A DNA stretch of 59,604 bases, taken from the NCBI RefSeq assembly GCF_005146945.1, contig NZ_SWMS01000033.1, positions 1 to 59,604 on the forward strand. Direction: 5' to 3'. This document shows, one piece after another, positions 16,171-25,493 of this stretch. The DNA comes from Prauserella endophytica (GTDB taxonomy: Bacteria; Actinomycetota; Actinomycetes; Mycobacteriales; Pseudonocardiaceae). The translations under genes were made by a program, and so were the position numbers. Every line of letters starts with the position of its first letter. Positions within the stretch are counted from its first letter, which is position 1. The notes under the pieces were generated by a model. It did not search any database and was not told where the DNA came from. It saw only the letters and a list, made by a program, of their open reading frames with translations.

Positions 16171-16743
16171 ATGATCCACCGCAGCACCCGCCTCGCCTTG
16201 GCCGCCCTCGCCGCCGCGAGCGGACTCGGCCTGAGCGTGAGCGCCTGCAGCTCAGATAACGACGCGGCGCCGGCTTCCTCGGCACCTGCCCCGCCGCCCG
16301 CCCCCAGCACCACGGCCGCCTCGCCTGCCGACATCGCCAAGGAGAAGGCCACCACCGCCTACCTGGGCATGTGGGAGGACGTCGCCGCCGTGGCGGCCAC
16401 GTCGGATTGGCAGTCGCCCCGACTTGCCGGCCACGCCACCGGTGACGCGTTGTCCGTGCTGTCACGCCAGATGTACGCCGATCACTACAACGGCCTGATC
16501 ACCAAGGGAAAGCCCGTCAACACCCCGGTCGTGCAGTCCGTCGAGCCGCAGGACGTACCAAAAACCGTCATGATCCGCGACTGCTCGGACGCCACGAATT
16601 GGTTGAAGTACCGCGCGGACAACGGACAACCCGCGGACAACGAGCCCGGCGGCAAGCACCTGATCAACGCCGAGGTGAAACTGGCCGTCGACGGCTCTTG
16701 GCGGGTGACCCGGTTCGCTGTGGAAGGAACTGGATCATGTTGA
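16171..16743 (+). CDS. secreted lipoprotein
   Basis: A 190-residue protein with a lipoprotein signal peptide ([20 protein letters not shown]) and lipobox VSAC, Cys about residue 27, followed by a Ser/Pro/Ala-rich linker. The mature part (ATTAYLGMWEDVAAVA, LSRQMYADHYNGLI, NAEVKLAVDGSWRVTRF) looks like an NTF2/SnoaL-type fold. It is the first plus-strand gene of the Tad locus and overlaps the next gene by 7 bp. It probably lies at the membrane surface near the pilus; the role is inferred from position. Confidence 0.78.
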   Translation: MIHRSTRLALAALAAASGLGLSVSACSSDNDAAPASSAPAPPPAPSTTAASPADIAKEKATTAYLGMWEDVAAVAATSDWQSPRLAGHATGDALSVLSRQMYADHYNGLITKGKPVNTPVVQSVEPQDVPKTVMIRDCSDATNWLKYRADNGQPADNEPGGKHLINAEVKLAVDGSWRVTRFAVEGTGSC

Positions 16744-17756
16744 CCGCGAGACGACTGGGCACTCTGACCATCGTGACCTCCGCCGCGATGCTCGCGAGCC
16801 TCACACCCGCCCTGGCCGGCGACTGGTACGGCGACGTCGACTGCGGCCAGAACTCCTACGCGGGATGCGAGCTCGGCGCGGGTCAACGCGGTGGCGGCAA
16901 GCCTGCACCGCGTCCGGGGCCACGCCCCGGCGAGCCGAAATCGCAAGCCGGTAGCCCGGACACCCCAGCCCCTCCGCCCGGCGACCGGATTGTCGGCGGC
17001 GACAACAACAAGGCCAATTGCTCATACGTGCGCAGCGACTATCAGCCACCGGCGAACGGAGTGCAGACGGTCAGCTATCAACCCCGCCGCTCGGAGTCCA
17101 GTGGTGTGCAGTTCGTGTCGCTGTCCGGTTCGCGACCCGAAGGCATGGTCTTGGCACAACCTCCAGAGCAGGGCGGCGGGTGGTATGTCTACCAATGTTC
17201 CGGACAGGGCACGCGCGACGCGCTCTACCGGGCACCGGTGTGGATTCCCGACGATCAGGCACCAGGTGCCGCGCCGCTGCCCTCGCCGGAGGAACTGGCC
17301 GAGCAGGCCCGGTCCCAGCTTCGGCTGCCGAACCCGGCGATCGCATCCAGCCCGGCCGGCACACAGCTGGTGCGGCTGCCGACCTGGCTGTGGCTGGACC
17401 GCGCGATGTGGAAACCGCAATCGGCGACGGCATCCGTACCAGCGATATCGGTTACCGCGACCGCGACGCCGACCTCGGTGTCCTGGGCGATGGGCGATGG
17501 CAGCACCGTGACCTGTACCGGACCCGGAACTCCCTTCCCCGCTCACGGTGATCCGCAGGCGGCGTCGCCCGATTGCGGCCACACCTACCAACGATCATCG
17601 GCTGGTGCCCCGGGCGAGCGGTTCCCGGGCACGGCAACGGTGTCGTGGCGGATCACCTGGTCCGGCGGCGGAGCCTCGGGCACCTTCCCCGACATGAGCA
17701 CCAGCGCCGCGGCGTCCTTCCGGGTCGCCGAAAGCCAAGCCCTCGGCACCGGATAG
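16737..17756 (+). CDS. secreted Tad-locus protein, PKD-like
   Basis: A 339-residue protein with a signal peptide (residues 1 to about 29, ending TPALAG) and an N-terminal Cys/Gly-rich segment. Around residues 235-300 is a PKD-like beta domain (ATPTSVSWAMGDGSTVTC, CGHTY, TATVSWRITWSG). It is likely a secreted, Tad-associated protein. It overlaps the lipoprotein gene by 7 bp and is followed by a 127-bp gap before the SAF-domain gene. Confidence 0.75.
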   Translation: MLTARRLGTLTIVTSAAMLASLTPALAGDWYGDVDCGQNSYAGCELGAGQRGGGKPAPRPGPRPGEPKSQAGSPDTPAPPPGDRIVGGDNNKANCSYVRSDYQPPANGVQTVSYQPRRSESSGVQFVSLSGSRPEGMVLAQPPEQGGGWYVYQCSGQGTRDALYRAPVWIPDDQAPGAAPLPSPEELAEQARSQLRLPNPAIASSPAGTQLVRLPTWLWLDRAMWKPQSATASVPAISVTATATPTSVSWAMGDGSTVTCTGPGTPFPAHGDPQAASPDCGHTYQRSSAGAPGERFPGTATVSWRITWSGGGASGTFPDMSTSAAASFRVAESQALGTG

Positions 17757-17883
17757 ACCGGAATGCCTTCTTCCAACTGAATCCGTCGTTTCGTTTCTTT
17801 CCCTTTCCTGACCGCGTATTCGCGGCGTCATTTCGCGCCGGATGAATACGTGGTGCGGGCGATCTATGCCTGGAGGACTTCTC

Positions 17884-18600
17884 GTGACCAGCACCGACAC
17901 CCCCGCACGCGGCCACAACGCGACCGGTGAACCCCGGCCGGTGCCGTGGCTGGACCGTTCCGGTTCTCCCTCGAGGTCGGCTCCGCACCGCGGGCGACGG
18001 CGCCGGTTGCCGCACCTGGTGGCGGGCGTGCTGCTGGTCGTGCTGTGCGTCGGGGGCGCGGTGTGGTGGACCACGAGCACCCAGGATCGAGTACCGATGC
18101 TGGCGCTGGCGAAGCCAGTCGCGCTCGGACACGTGCTGACGCCGGCGGACCTGCGCAGCATCGACGTCTCCGCCGCACCCGGCGTCGCTTTAATTCCGGC
18201 GGATCAGGCGGCCAGCGTGGTGGGGCGGCCGATGGCGACCAGCCTCGGCCCGGGAGCGCTGCTGACCCCGGACGCGGTGGGCGGTGCCGCGATCCCGGCG
18301 GCGGGCCGGGCTGTGGTCGCGGTCGGCGTGAAGCCCGGGCAGTTCCCCCCGGAACTCGCCGCCGGAACCCCGGTGACCGTCGTCGTCACCGTCGCCACCG
18401 CGACGGGAACCTCGACCACCGCGCAAGGCCAAGGCCCGGGTACGTCCTGGCGGGCCACGGTCGTCGGCGTGGCCCCCGCGGGCACGGACCAGACGACCGT
18501 GGTGTCCCTGGACCTCGATACCGGGAGCGCGGCGCAGCTGGCGCAAGTCCCGGCCGGGCAGCTCGCCCTGGTGATGCAACCCGCGGGCGGTGGCCGCTGA
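17884..18600 (+). CDS. SAF-domain protein, CpaB/RcpC-like
   Basis: A 238-residue protein from a GTG at 17884 with TGGAGG upstream. There is one transmembrane segment at about residues 42-60 (LVAGVLLVVLCVGGAVWW), then a SAF domain (AKPVALGHVLTPADLRSIDV ... GRPMATSLGPGALLTPDAV) and a beta-rich C-terminus. CpaB/RcpC proteins assist Tad pilus assembly on the outer face of the membrane. The next gene (TadZ-like) starts in a TGATG overlap. Confidence 0.85.
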   Translation: MTSTDTPARGHNATGEPRPVPWLDRSGSPSRSAPHRGRRRRLPHLVAGVLLVVLCVGGAVWWTTSTQDRVPMLALAKPVALGHVLTPADLRSIDVSAAPGVALIPADQAASVVGRPMATSLGPGALLTPDAVGGAAIPAAGRAVVAVGVKPGQFPPELAAGTPVTVVVTVATATGTSTTAQGQGPGTSWRATVVGVAPAGTDQTTVVSLDLDTGSAAQLAQVPAGQLALVMQPAGGGR

Positions 18601-19532
18601 TGCTCATCGCGTTGTGTTCGGTGAAGGGCTCCCCGGGAGTAACCACCCTGGCCGTGGCCCTGGCCGTGAAGTGGCCGCAGACCGAGAGCACCCGCCGTCT
18701 GGTCGCCGAGGTCGACCCGTCCGGGGGCGATCTGGCGATGCGCTTCGGCCTGCCCGCGAGCCCGGGGCTGGTCAGCCTCGCCGCCGCCGCGCGCCGCACC
18801 CGCGACCCCGCCGTGGCGTGGGAACACACCCAGACCCTGCCCAGCGGCGCCAGCGTGCTGGTAGCCCCACCCGGCGGCGCGCACGCCCGCGCCGCGCTGT
18901 CCACCCTGGCCACTGCCCCGGACGGGCCGCTGCTGCCCGCCGTCGCCCAGGAACCGGGCGTGGTGGTGCTGGCCGATTGCGGGCGAGTCGACCCGGGTTC
19001 CCCGGCCGAGGCAATCGCGCGCCGCGCCGACGCCCTTGTCCTGGTGACCGGCACCCAGGGAGACGACCTCGCCCACACCGCGGTGCGCTTGGGCGAGCTG
19101 GCCCGCTGGACGCCGCGGCCGGGCCTCCTGCTTGCCGGAGACGGCTACCCGACAGCCGATGTCGAACGTGAGCTTGGCATCCCGGCGATCGGCCGCATCC
19201 CGCACGACCCGGCCGCTGCCGCCACCTTGACCGGGCACCGGCCACCACCAGCCCGTCGGCGACGCACCGGCGGCGGCCTCGCCCACCATGCCGCGACCCT
19301 CGCCCGCACCCTGGCCGGGCCCACTGCCCCGGCCGCTTCGCGGTCGGCGACCACACCGGCCGGAGTGCCGGGCGTGCCCGCACAGCAGGTGCGCCAGCCC
19401 GGCGGCACGGTCAGCACCCCGCCCGGACAGGGACCCCACCCGCCGCGCCTCATGCCCACGCCGCCGCAGGTCAGCGATCCGCATCGCAATGGCCACCAGC
19501 CCAGCACCGCAGGGAAGGAGCCACCCGCATGA
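18600..19532 (+). CDS. tadZ: TadZ/CpaE-like MinD-family ATPase
   Basis: A 310-residue ParA/MinD-type protein. The P-loop CSVKGSPGVTTLAVAL (Lys9 to Thr16) keeps the signature first Lys of the deviant Walker A but has Val instead of the second Lys. EVDPSGGDLAMRFG is Walker A', and ADCGRVD is a Walker B-like segment. The C-terminal 90 residues are a Pro/Thr-rich disordered tail. TadZ localises the pilus machine at the cell pole. It lies directly before and overlaps tadA. Confidence 0.85.
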   Translation: MLIALCSVKGSPGVTTLAVALAVKWPQTESTRRLVAEVDPSGGDLAMRFGLPASPGLVSLAAAARRTRDPAVAWEHTQTLPSGASVLVAPPGGAHARAALSTLATAPDGPLLPAVAQEPGVVVLADCGRVDPGSPAEAIARRADALVLVTGTQGDDLAHTAVRLGELARWTPRPGLLLAGDGYPTADVERELGIPAIGRIPHDPAAAATLTGHRPPPARRRRTGGGLAHHAATLARTLAGPTAPAASRSATTPAGVPGVPAQQVRQPGGTVSTPPGQGPHPPRLMPTPPQVSDPHRNGHQPSTAGKEPPA

Positions 19533-20908
19533 CCCGCACCGACTACCCTCCAGCGCCCCCTGCCGCGCCCGGCGGCCCGGACGACGCCGAGCACAGGCTG
19601 CGCGCTCGGCTCCGGCAGGCGCTGACCACGGACCTGCCCGGCCGGGTCGAAGCCGCCGCCCGCACCAACGACGGGCCGTTGCCCCTGGCCCGTCGCCGGG
19701 AGGTCGGCCGCGAGGCCCTCGACACCGCGATCGCGACGCACAGCGAGGCCGAACTCCTCGCCGGACGCGCCCTGGTGGACTCCGCAGCCGAACAGCGGGT
19801 CGTCGAACAGGTCCTCGACGAGGTGTTCGGGCTCGGCGGGCTGCAACCGCTGCTGGCCGACCCGTCGGTGGAGACGATCGCGGTCAACCGCTACGACCGG
19901 GTCTTCGTCCAGTACAACGACGGCCGTCGCGCCCAGGTCGCTCCCGTGGCGGCGTCCAACGAGGAACTCACCGACCTGATCCGCACGCTCGCGGCGCGCG
20001 CCTCATCCGAGGAGCGCCGGTTCGACCGCGGCAGTCCCGCGCTGAACCTCCAGCTGCCCGGCGGCGAACGGCTCTTCGCGGTGCTCGGCCTGACCGCGGG
20101 CGGGGTGACGGCGTGCACGATCCGCCGGCACGGCTACCTCACCGCCACCCTTGCCCAGCTGCGCCGCCGCGGCACCCTCGACGTCGGGCTGGAACGGTTC
20201 CTGCGTGCGCTGGTCCGGGCACGCAAGAACGTGCTGATCACCGGCGGTACCGGGGCTGGGAAAACCACGCTGCTGCGGGGCCTGGCCTCGGAGATGGATC
20301 CCCTGGAACGCGTCGTCACCGTGGAGGACGCGTTCGAGCTCGGCCTCGGGCTGGACCCGGAGCTGCACGCCGACGTCACCGCCCTGCAGGCCCGCGAACC
20401 CAACGTCGAGGGCGAGGGCGCGATCGACCAGGCCGAACTGGTCCGGTGGGGGCTGCGCATGTCCCCGGACCGTGTGATTGTCGGCGAGATCCGCGGGGCG
20501 GAGGTCATTCCGATGTGCAACGCGATGTCGCAGGGCAACGACGGCTCCATGGCCACCCTCCACGCGTCCAGCTCGAAGATCGCGTTCACCCGGCTCGCCT
20601 CCTACGCCGCCCAGGGCCCGGAACGGCTGCCGCTGGAAGCCACCGCGCTGCTGGTCGCGAGCGCGGTGCATTTCGTCGTGCACCTCGACCGCGCCGCCGA
20701 CCGAACGACGCGGGTGATCGCCTCGATCCGTGAGGTCGTCGACGCCGAGGCCGGTTCGGTGATCTCCAACGAGGTCTACCGCCGCGGCCCGGATCGCCGA
20801 GCCGTGCCGGTGGCCGGGGCCCTGCGCGCGGACACCCTCGATGACCTCGTCGCGGCCGGGTTCGACCCGGACCTGCTGAGCCGCCCAGAGGGGTGGTGGA
20901 CACCATGA
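19529..20908 (+). CDS. tadA: TadA/CpaF pilus assembly ATPase
   Basis: A 459-residue secretion ATPase of the CpaF family. The N-terminal all-alpha domain is followed by Walker A GGTGAGKT (239-246), the Asp box around VTVEDAFELGL (263-273), Walker B VIVGEIRG (316-323) and the His box (TLHAS, 343-347). It powers assembly of the Flp pilus at the cytoplasmic face. ATGA overlaps at both ends couple it to tadZ and tadB. Confidence 0.95.
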   Translation: MTRTDYPPAPPAAPGGPDDAEHRLRARLRQALTTDLPGRVEAAARTNDGPLPLARRREVGREALDTAIATHSEAELLAGRALVDSAAEQRVVEQVLDEVFGLGGLQPLLADPSVETIAVNRYDRVFVQYNDGRRAQVAPVAASNEELTDLIRTLAARASSEERRFDRGSPALNLQLPGGERLFAVLGLTAGGVTACTIRRHGYLTATLAQLRRRGTLDVGLERFLRALVRARKNVLITGGTGAGKTTLLRGLASEMDPLERVVTVEDAFELGLGLDPELHADVTALQAREPNVEGEGAIDQAELVRWGLRMSPDRVIVGEIRGAEVIPMCNAMSQGNDGSMATLHASSSKIAFTRLASYAAQGPERLPLEATALLVASAVHFVVHLDRAADRTTRVIASIREVVDAEAGSVISNEVYRRGPDRRAVPVAGALRADTLDDLVAAGFDPDLLSRPEGWWTP

Positions 20909-21837
20909 GCATCGACACCGGCACCGTTCTCGCCGCCGTGTTCGGCCTGGGTGCCGCCGCGGGTGTGCTCCTGATCGTGGCCGCCTGGCGCCGACCTGCG
21001 GTGACGGCACCGTCCTCGCGTCCTCGCGCGCTGGTTCGCGCCGCCCGCGGCCAGGCAGGCGACCGACGTGCGCTGCTGCGCCTGACCGTGGCCGTCGGCG
21101 CCGGCGTGCTGACCGGTGCCGTCACCGGCTGGGTGGTCGGCGCGGCGCTGGCCGCCGCCGCGGTGTCGTTCCTGCCCCGCTTGGTCGGCCCGGATCGTGC
21201 CCATCAGCGGCGGGTCGCGCGGATCGAGGCGATCGCGTCGTGGACGGAGATGCTGCGCGACGTTCTGTCCGCAGCGGCGGGGCTCGAGCAAGCCATCCTC
21301 GCCACCGCCCCGCTCGCGCCCGTGGCGATCCGCGGCGAGGTCGCCACCCTCGCGGCGAGGCTGGAAAGCGGGCAGCGCCTGGCGCCGGCGCTGCGAGCGC
21401 TGGCGCGCGAGCTGGACGATCCGACCGCGGACCTCGTCCTCGCCGCTCTCGTGCTCGCTGCCGAGCACCAGGCCCGCCAGCTTGGCGACCTGCTCGGCTC
21501 CCTGGCCACCACCGCCCGCGGGCAAGCCGCGATGCGGATGCGGGTGGAAACCGGGCGGGCCCGGACCCGGACCTCGGTGCGGGTCATCGTCGCCACCACA
21601 CTCGCGTTCGCCGCCGCGGTCGTCGTGTTCAACCGTGCCTACCTCGACGTCTACAACACCGCCACCGGCCAGATCGTCCTGCTGCTCATCGGGGGCCTGT
21701 TCGCCGCCGGGTTCGCCTGGCTGGCCCGGATCGCCACCAGCGGAAGGCAAACCCGGGTGCTGGCCCTTGACGCCCCGGCCGCGACCGGCGCGCGAGACGG
21801 CGACACCGCCACGGTCAGCGGAGGTGAGCACTCATGA
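20905..21837 (+). CDS. tadB: TadB-type pilus platform protein
   Basis: A 310-residue membrane protein of the GspF/TadB type, with start ATG at 20905 overlapping tadA's stop and GAGGGGTGG upstream. Hydrophobic segments lie near residues 8-28, 55-85, about 235-252 and 262-285. The cytoplasmic T2SSF-like domain (MLRDVLSAAAGLEQAI, LDDPTADLVLAALVLAAEHQ) lies between them. It forms the inner-membrane platform with TadC. Confidence 0.9.
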   Translation: MSIDTGTVLAAVFGLGAAAGVLLIVAAWRRPAVTAPSSRPRALVRAARGQAGDRRALLRLTVAVGAGVLTGAVTGWVVGAALAAAAVSFLPRLVGPDRAHQRRVARIEAIASWTEMLRDVLSAAAGLEQAILATAPLAPVAIRGEVATLAARLESGQRLAPALRALARELDDPTADLVLAALVLAAEHQARQLGDLLGSLATTARGQAAMRMRVETGRARTRTSVRVIVATTLAFAAAVVVFNRAYLDVYNTATGQIVLLLIGGLFAAGFAWLARIATSGRQTRVLALDAPAATGARDGDTATVSGGEHS

Positions 21838-22727
21838 TCCCCGCTCTCGTGTTCGGCGCCGGTGCCGGTGCCGGGTTGTGGCTGCTGCTGACCTGGGCCC
21901 TGCCGCCGACCCCGGCGCTGGGCGACCGCCTCGCCCAGGTCCGCTCGCGACCACCGGTCACGCCGATCACCCTCGCGGAGGACGCCGCTTGGGTGCGCAG
22001 CTGGGGCCGGGTGTTCGTGCCGGGCCTGCGCAGGCTCGGGCTGCCCGGCACGAAGCTCGAGGCCGATCTGCGCGTCACCGGCCGCGGAGTCGATACCCAC
22101 CTGGCGTCCAAAGCGCTGCTCGCGGTAGCCGGGCTAGTGGCGCCGTGGCTGCTGCAAGCACTGCTGGCCCTGGGCGGGCTCTCGCTCGGTATGGAGGTGT
22201 CGCTGCTAGCCGGGCTCGTGCTCGCCGCACTCGGCTTCGTAACCCCGGACCTCGACGTCCGCGCCAAAGCCGCCCGGCTGCGGCGAGAATTCCGCGACGC
22301 ACTCTCCGCCTTTCTGGACCTGGTGTGGATCACCCTCGCCGGAGGCGCCGGGGTCGAGGCCGCCCTCGGCGACGCCGCGGCCGTCGGAGCGGGCCCGGCC
22401 TTCGACAAGATCCGCCGCGCCCTGCACGCCGCGCAGCTGACCCGCACCACACCCTGGAACACCCTGCGTCAGCTCGGCGAGGAACTCGACATCACCGAAC
22501 TGTCCGAACTTTCGGCGTCGATTTCCCTGGCCGGTACCGAAGGCGCCCGTGTGCGCGCCTCGCTGGCAGCGAAAGCCCAGGCTCTGCGGACCCATCAGGT
22601 CACCGACGCCGAGTCCGACGCCCAGGCCGCCACTGAACGCATGGCGTTGCCGGTCACGTTGCTGTTCCTCGGCTTCCTGGGATTCATCGCCTACCCCGCG
22701 GTGATTCAGGTCCTCAATGGACTTTAG
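21834..22727 (+). CDS. tadC: TadC-type pilus platform protein
   Basis: A 297-residue GspF-like protein. Hydrophobic segments are at about residues 5-23, 85-110, 112-135 and 272-295, with the cytoplasmic domain REFRDALSAFLDLVWITLAG ... VTDAESDAQAATERMALPV between. It is paired with TadB (ATGA overlap) as the two platform subunits. The 65-bp gap after it holds the ribosome-binding site of the Flp pilin gene. Confidence 0.9.
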   Translation: MIPALVFGAGAGAGLWLLLTWALPPTPALGDRLAQVRSRPPVTPITLAEDAAWVRSWGRVFVPGLRRLGLPGTKLEADLRVTGRGVDTHLASKALLAVAGLVAPWLLQALLALGGLSLGMEVSLLAGLVLAALGFVTPDLDVRAKAARLRREFRDALSAFLDLVWITLAGGAGVEAALGDAAAVGAGPAFDKIRRALHAAQLTRTTPWNTLRQLGEELDITELSELSASISLAGTEGARVRASLAAKAQALRTHQVTDAESDAQAATERMALPVTLLFLGFLGFIAYPAVIQVLNGL

Positions 22728-22792
22728 TCCGCTCATCGTCGCTGCTCGCTACCGAGAAAGGCATTGCACCACAAGGGAAAGAAGGCATCACC

Positions 22793-22993
22793 ATGTTGCA
22801 CTACGTCCGTACGCTCTGGGAGCTGACGCGTACACGAATCACTCTGTTGCGCGCGGACCCGGAGCGCGGGGAGATCACCACCACCGTCATCGTCACCGCC
22901 CTGATGGCCATCGCCGCGATCGCCATCATCGCGATCATCGTGGCGAAACTGACCCAGAAGGCGAACTCGATCAACCTCGGGTTCGGCGGCTGA
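22793..22993 (+). CDS. Flp-type pilin
   Basis: A 66-residue protein. The N-terminal charged leader ends in RADPERGEI, a type IV-like cleavage region with the expected Gly-Glu, followed by a hydrophobic helix (TTTVIVTALMAIAAIAIIAI). The mature pilin would be about 39 residues. The prepilin peptidase at 15301-15942 is the likely processing enzyme. It lies between tadC and the first TadE-like gene, the usual place for the major pilin in actinobacterial Tad loci. Confidence 0.88.
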   Translation: MLHYVRTLWELTRTRITLLRADPERGEITTTVIVTALMAIAAIAIIAIIVAKLTQKANSINLGFGG

Positions 22994-22995
22994 CG

Positions 22996-23445
22996 ATGCT
23001 GACCGGAGCCGTCCGCAACAACAGCACCCGCGCCCGCGCGGTGGCCGGGCGAGTCCGGCGCGCGCTGCGCGGCGACCGGGGCGAGGTCACCGTCGAGCTG
23101 GTCATCGCGACCCCGCTGTTGCTGCTGGCGTTGCTGGCGATCATTCAGTTCGCGCTGTGGTCACACGCCACCCACGTCGCGCAGGCCGCAGCCTCGCAGG
23201 CTCTGGCCGCGGCCCGGACCCAGGACGGCACCACCAGTTCCGGGCACGCCGCCGGGCAGCGCCTGCTCGACGACCTCGCCGCCGGCCCCCTACGCGAGCC
23301 CCAGCTCGCGGTCTCCCGCGGTGCGGCCTCGGTGTCGGTGAGTATCCGTGGCGAGGCCGCCGCGGTTTTGCCCGGTGTGCACCTGCACGTGCACGCCGAA
23401 GCCTCCGGCGAGATCGAGCGTTTCGTGCCCGACACCGCGCCCTAA
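22996..23445 (+). CDS. TadE-like pseudopilin
   Basis: A 149-residue protein. GDRGEVTVELVIATPLLLLA (residues 29-48) is the class 3 prepilin leader, with Gly-Glu and the conserved E(+5)-like Glu, followed by a membrane helix and a compact extracytoplasmic domain. It is a minor pilin of the Tad system. The ATG follows 2 bp after the Flp gene's TGA. Confidence 0.88.
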   Translation: MLTGAVRNNSTRARAVAGRVRRALRGDRGEVTVELVIATPLLLLALLAIIQFALWSHATHVAQAAASQALAAARTQDGTTSSGHAAGQRLLDDLAAGPLREPQLAVSRGAASVSVSIRGEAAAVLPGVHLHVHAEASGEIERFVPDTAP

Positions 23446-23494
23446 TTCCCGTGCCGCAGCAGCGATTCCGGCGACTGGTCGAAAGGAAACCTTG

Positions 23495-24475
23495 ATGACG
23501 CACTCTAATCCGCCTGACACGGCGATGCCCGTGCGTGCGGCGACGTTCCCGGACGGGCCGGATTCGATGCTGCTCAACCCTGACATCGAGGAGTCTCAGT
23601 GGCGTGGCGAGCGTGTCCGCGCGGGACTGCGTCCGCGGATTGTCCTCACCGGACTGGCCGGGGCCGCCCTGGCGGCGCTCGCGGCGGCGTCCGGCGGCGG
23701 GTTCGCCGCGGTGTTCGCGCTGAGTGCCGGAATTCTCGCGGTGTGCGCGAGCGTGGTCGCCGGCTGGTACAGCGCCGCTCGCATGCTCACCGACCACCGC
23801 CACGCTCCGGGCAGGTTCTGCCGGCTGGATCGCGTGCGGGGCGAGTTCTTCTTCCGCAGCCGCGATTTCGCCGACCTCGGCACCGCCAGCTACGCGGTGC
23901 GGACCCTGATCGCCGGGGTTGACGAGCTGCACCGCAGTCCGGCCCGGGCGTGGATCGACCCGGGCGTGCCGCGTGAGGTGCATCGGGTGGTGTGGCAGGC
24001 GGTGTGCTGCCTGGACCGCACCCGCGCCGCCCGCGGCCTGGCCGGCGAACTCGCCACCGATCCCGACTCCACGGTCGGCGAGCTGGCCGCCGCGGCACGC
24101 GAGGCGGTCACCGTGATCGACGACGCCCTGGACGAGATCGTGCGGCACGTGCACGGCTGCCTCGTGCTGACCCGGGCATGGGAGGCGAAACTGCGGCACG
24201 ACGAACTCGCGACCCGCACCGACCACGTCCTCGCCACCGTGCCCGGCCGCGCCGAACTCCTGCGGCTAACCGAGGCCGCGGAAGCGTTGCCGCAGACCGT
24301 GTTCGCCTACATCACCGCCGCCCGCGACATCACCGGCGCGGGAGCGTTCCCGTGGGAACAGCCGGCCTCGTCGTGGTCTCGGCTTCTCTGCATCCTGCCC
24401 CGCGGGCTCCGCCGCGGCACCGCATCCGGGAGGGCGCTGGCACGGCGAGTCCGGTCAGGAGAGGGGCTGTCGTGA
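23495..24475 (+). CDS. Tad-locus membrane protein
   Basis: A 326-residue protein with AAAGGAAA before the ATG at 23495. Two adjacent transmembrane segments lie at about residues 49-67 and 70-92 ([39 protein letters not shown]), followed by a long cytoplasmic helical domain ([19 protein letters not shown]). No named domain. It is placed between the TadE-like genes and overlaps the next one, so it probably takes part in pilus assembly or in the same regulon. Confidence 0.75.
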   Translation: MTHSNPPDTAMPVRAATFPDGPDSMLLNPDIEESQWRGERVRAGLRPRIVLTGLAGAALAALAAASGGGFAAVFALSAGILAVCASVVAGWYSAARMLTDHRHAPGRFCRLDRVRGEFFFRSRDFADLGTASYAVRTLIAGVDELHRSPARAWIDPGVPREVHRVVWQAVCCLDRTRAARGLAGELATDPDSTVGELAAAAREAVTVIDDALDEIVRHVHGCLVLTRAWEAKLRHDELATRTDHVLATVPGRAELLRLTEAAEALPQTVFAYITAARDITGAGAFPWEQPASSWSRLLCILPRGLRRGTASGRALARRVRSGEGLS

Positions 24476-24942
24476 CCAGGCGCGCGCCGGAGGCGACCCG
24501 GGTCTGGTTGCGGCGGTGGTGGGCCGCCGAGCGCGGCTCGGTGACCGCCGAGGCCGTGCTGGTGACACCGCTGCTGGTGATGCTGCTGGTCTTCCTGGCC
24601 GTGGTGGTGCATCGCGGCGTCGACGCCCGTCTGCGGCTCGACGACGCCGCGCACCAGGCCGCCCGCGCCGCCACCCTGCAACGCAGCGCCACGGCCGCTA
24701 CCGCCGCGGCCCGCGACACCGCCAGCGCGGCCCTGGCCCAGGCTGGGCTGGTCTGCCAGGGCGTCACCACCACGATGTCCGGCTCGCTCGTTCCCGCCGG
24801 GGTGGTGACCGTGCAGGTGCGCTGCACCGTCGACTTCGGCCAAGCGCTGCTGCTCGGCGTCCCCGGCGGGAAAACCCTGGAATCGACCGCCAGCGAGGTC
24901 GTCGACACCTACCGGTCCTGGCACCAGCCGGAGGCTGGCTGA
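24472..24942 (+). CDS. TadE-like pseudopilin
   Basis: A 156-residue protein starting at a GTG in a GTGA overlap. [20 protein letters not shown] is a class 3 prepilin leader (Gly-Ser, then Glu), followed by a helical stalk ([20 protein letters not shown]) and a small beta domain with two Cys ([17 protein letters not shown]) that could form a disulfide. It is a second minor pilin in the locus. Confidence 0.87.
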   Translation: MTRRAPEATRVWLRRWWAAERGSVTAEAVLVTPLLVMLLVFLAVVVHRGVDARLRLDDAAHQAARAATLQRSATAATAAARDTASAALAQAGLVCQGVTTTMSGSLVPAGVVTVQVRCTVDFGQALLLGVPGGKTLESTASEVVDTYRSWHQPEAG

Positions 24943-24950
24943 TGGTCAAT

Positions 24951-25493
24951 TCAGCGCGTGAGCACGTCCCCGGCCATGCACGCACGGAGCTGGCTTCCGG
25001 TCAACGTCCGACGCTCGAGCAACTCGGCGGCGACACGGCCGATCTCGGGCCAGTACCGGTCGATCAGATCCTGCGCGATGCCCGCCCACAGGTCGGGTCG
25101 CCGGGCGGCGAGGCCGTAGGCGCGGCGGGCCTGCGCGATCACGGCCATGTCGTCGTGACCGCCATGCAGATAGGCGTCGAGGCGGACGTCGTCGACGGGC
25201 ACGTCCTCGCGGAGTCGTTCGGCTGCTCTGGTCGTGTCGAGGACGTAGCGGGCCTGGGCGAGCGGTCCGGCGTGGGCGACAACCGCCAGTGCGGACAGAT
25301 CGACCCGGCGGGGCCGGACCGCGGTGAATCCCGCGCGTCCGGCGGTGCGGGGGCGCAGCGTGACGTAGCGCAGCGACCGGCCCTGCAGCAGGTAGACGAC
25401 CGCGTGCCCGGCCTCGTGCCAGGCGGTCATCGAGTCCTCCGCCGATCGCGATTGCTGCGTTTCAGACCCGGTCACGCGACCCATTCTGGTCAT
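24951..25493 (-). CDS. HEAGH metallopeptidase-like protein, antisense in Tad locus
   Basis: A 180-residue protein from the ATG at 25493. WHEAGHAVVYLLQGR (HEAGH at residues 26-30) is the zinc motif of the FtsH/M41-type peptidase domain, and the rest (DYLHGGHDDMAV-like region, AYGLAARRPDLW, VAAELLERRTLTGSQL) is reminiscent of the M41 helical part, without an AAA+ module. It is encoded on the strand opposite the pilus genes and probably overlaps the start of the TadG-like gene. It might process pilins or regulators; that is inference. Confidence 0.75.
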   Translation of the reverse strand: MTRMGRVTGSETQQSRSAEDSMTAWHEAGHAVVYLLQGRSLRYVTLRPRTAGRAGFTAVRPRRVDLSALAVVAHAGPLAQARYVLDTTRAAERLREDVPVDDVRLDAYLHGGHDDMAVIAQARRAYGLAARRPDLWAGIAQDLIDRYWPEIGRVAAELLERRTLTGSQLRACMAGDVLTR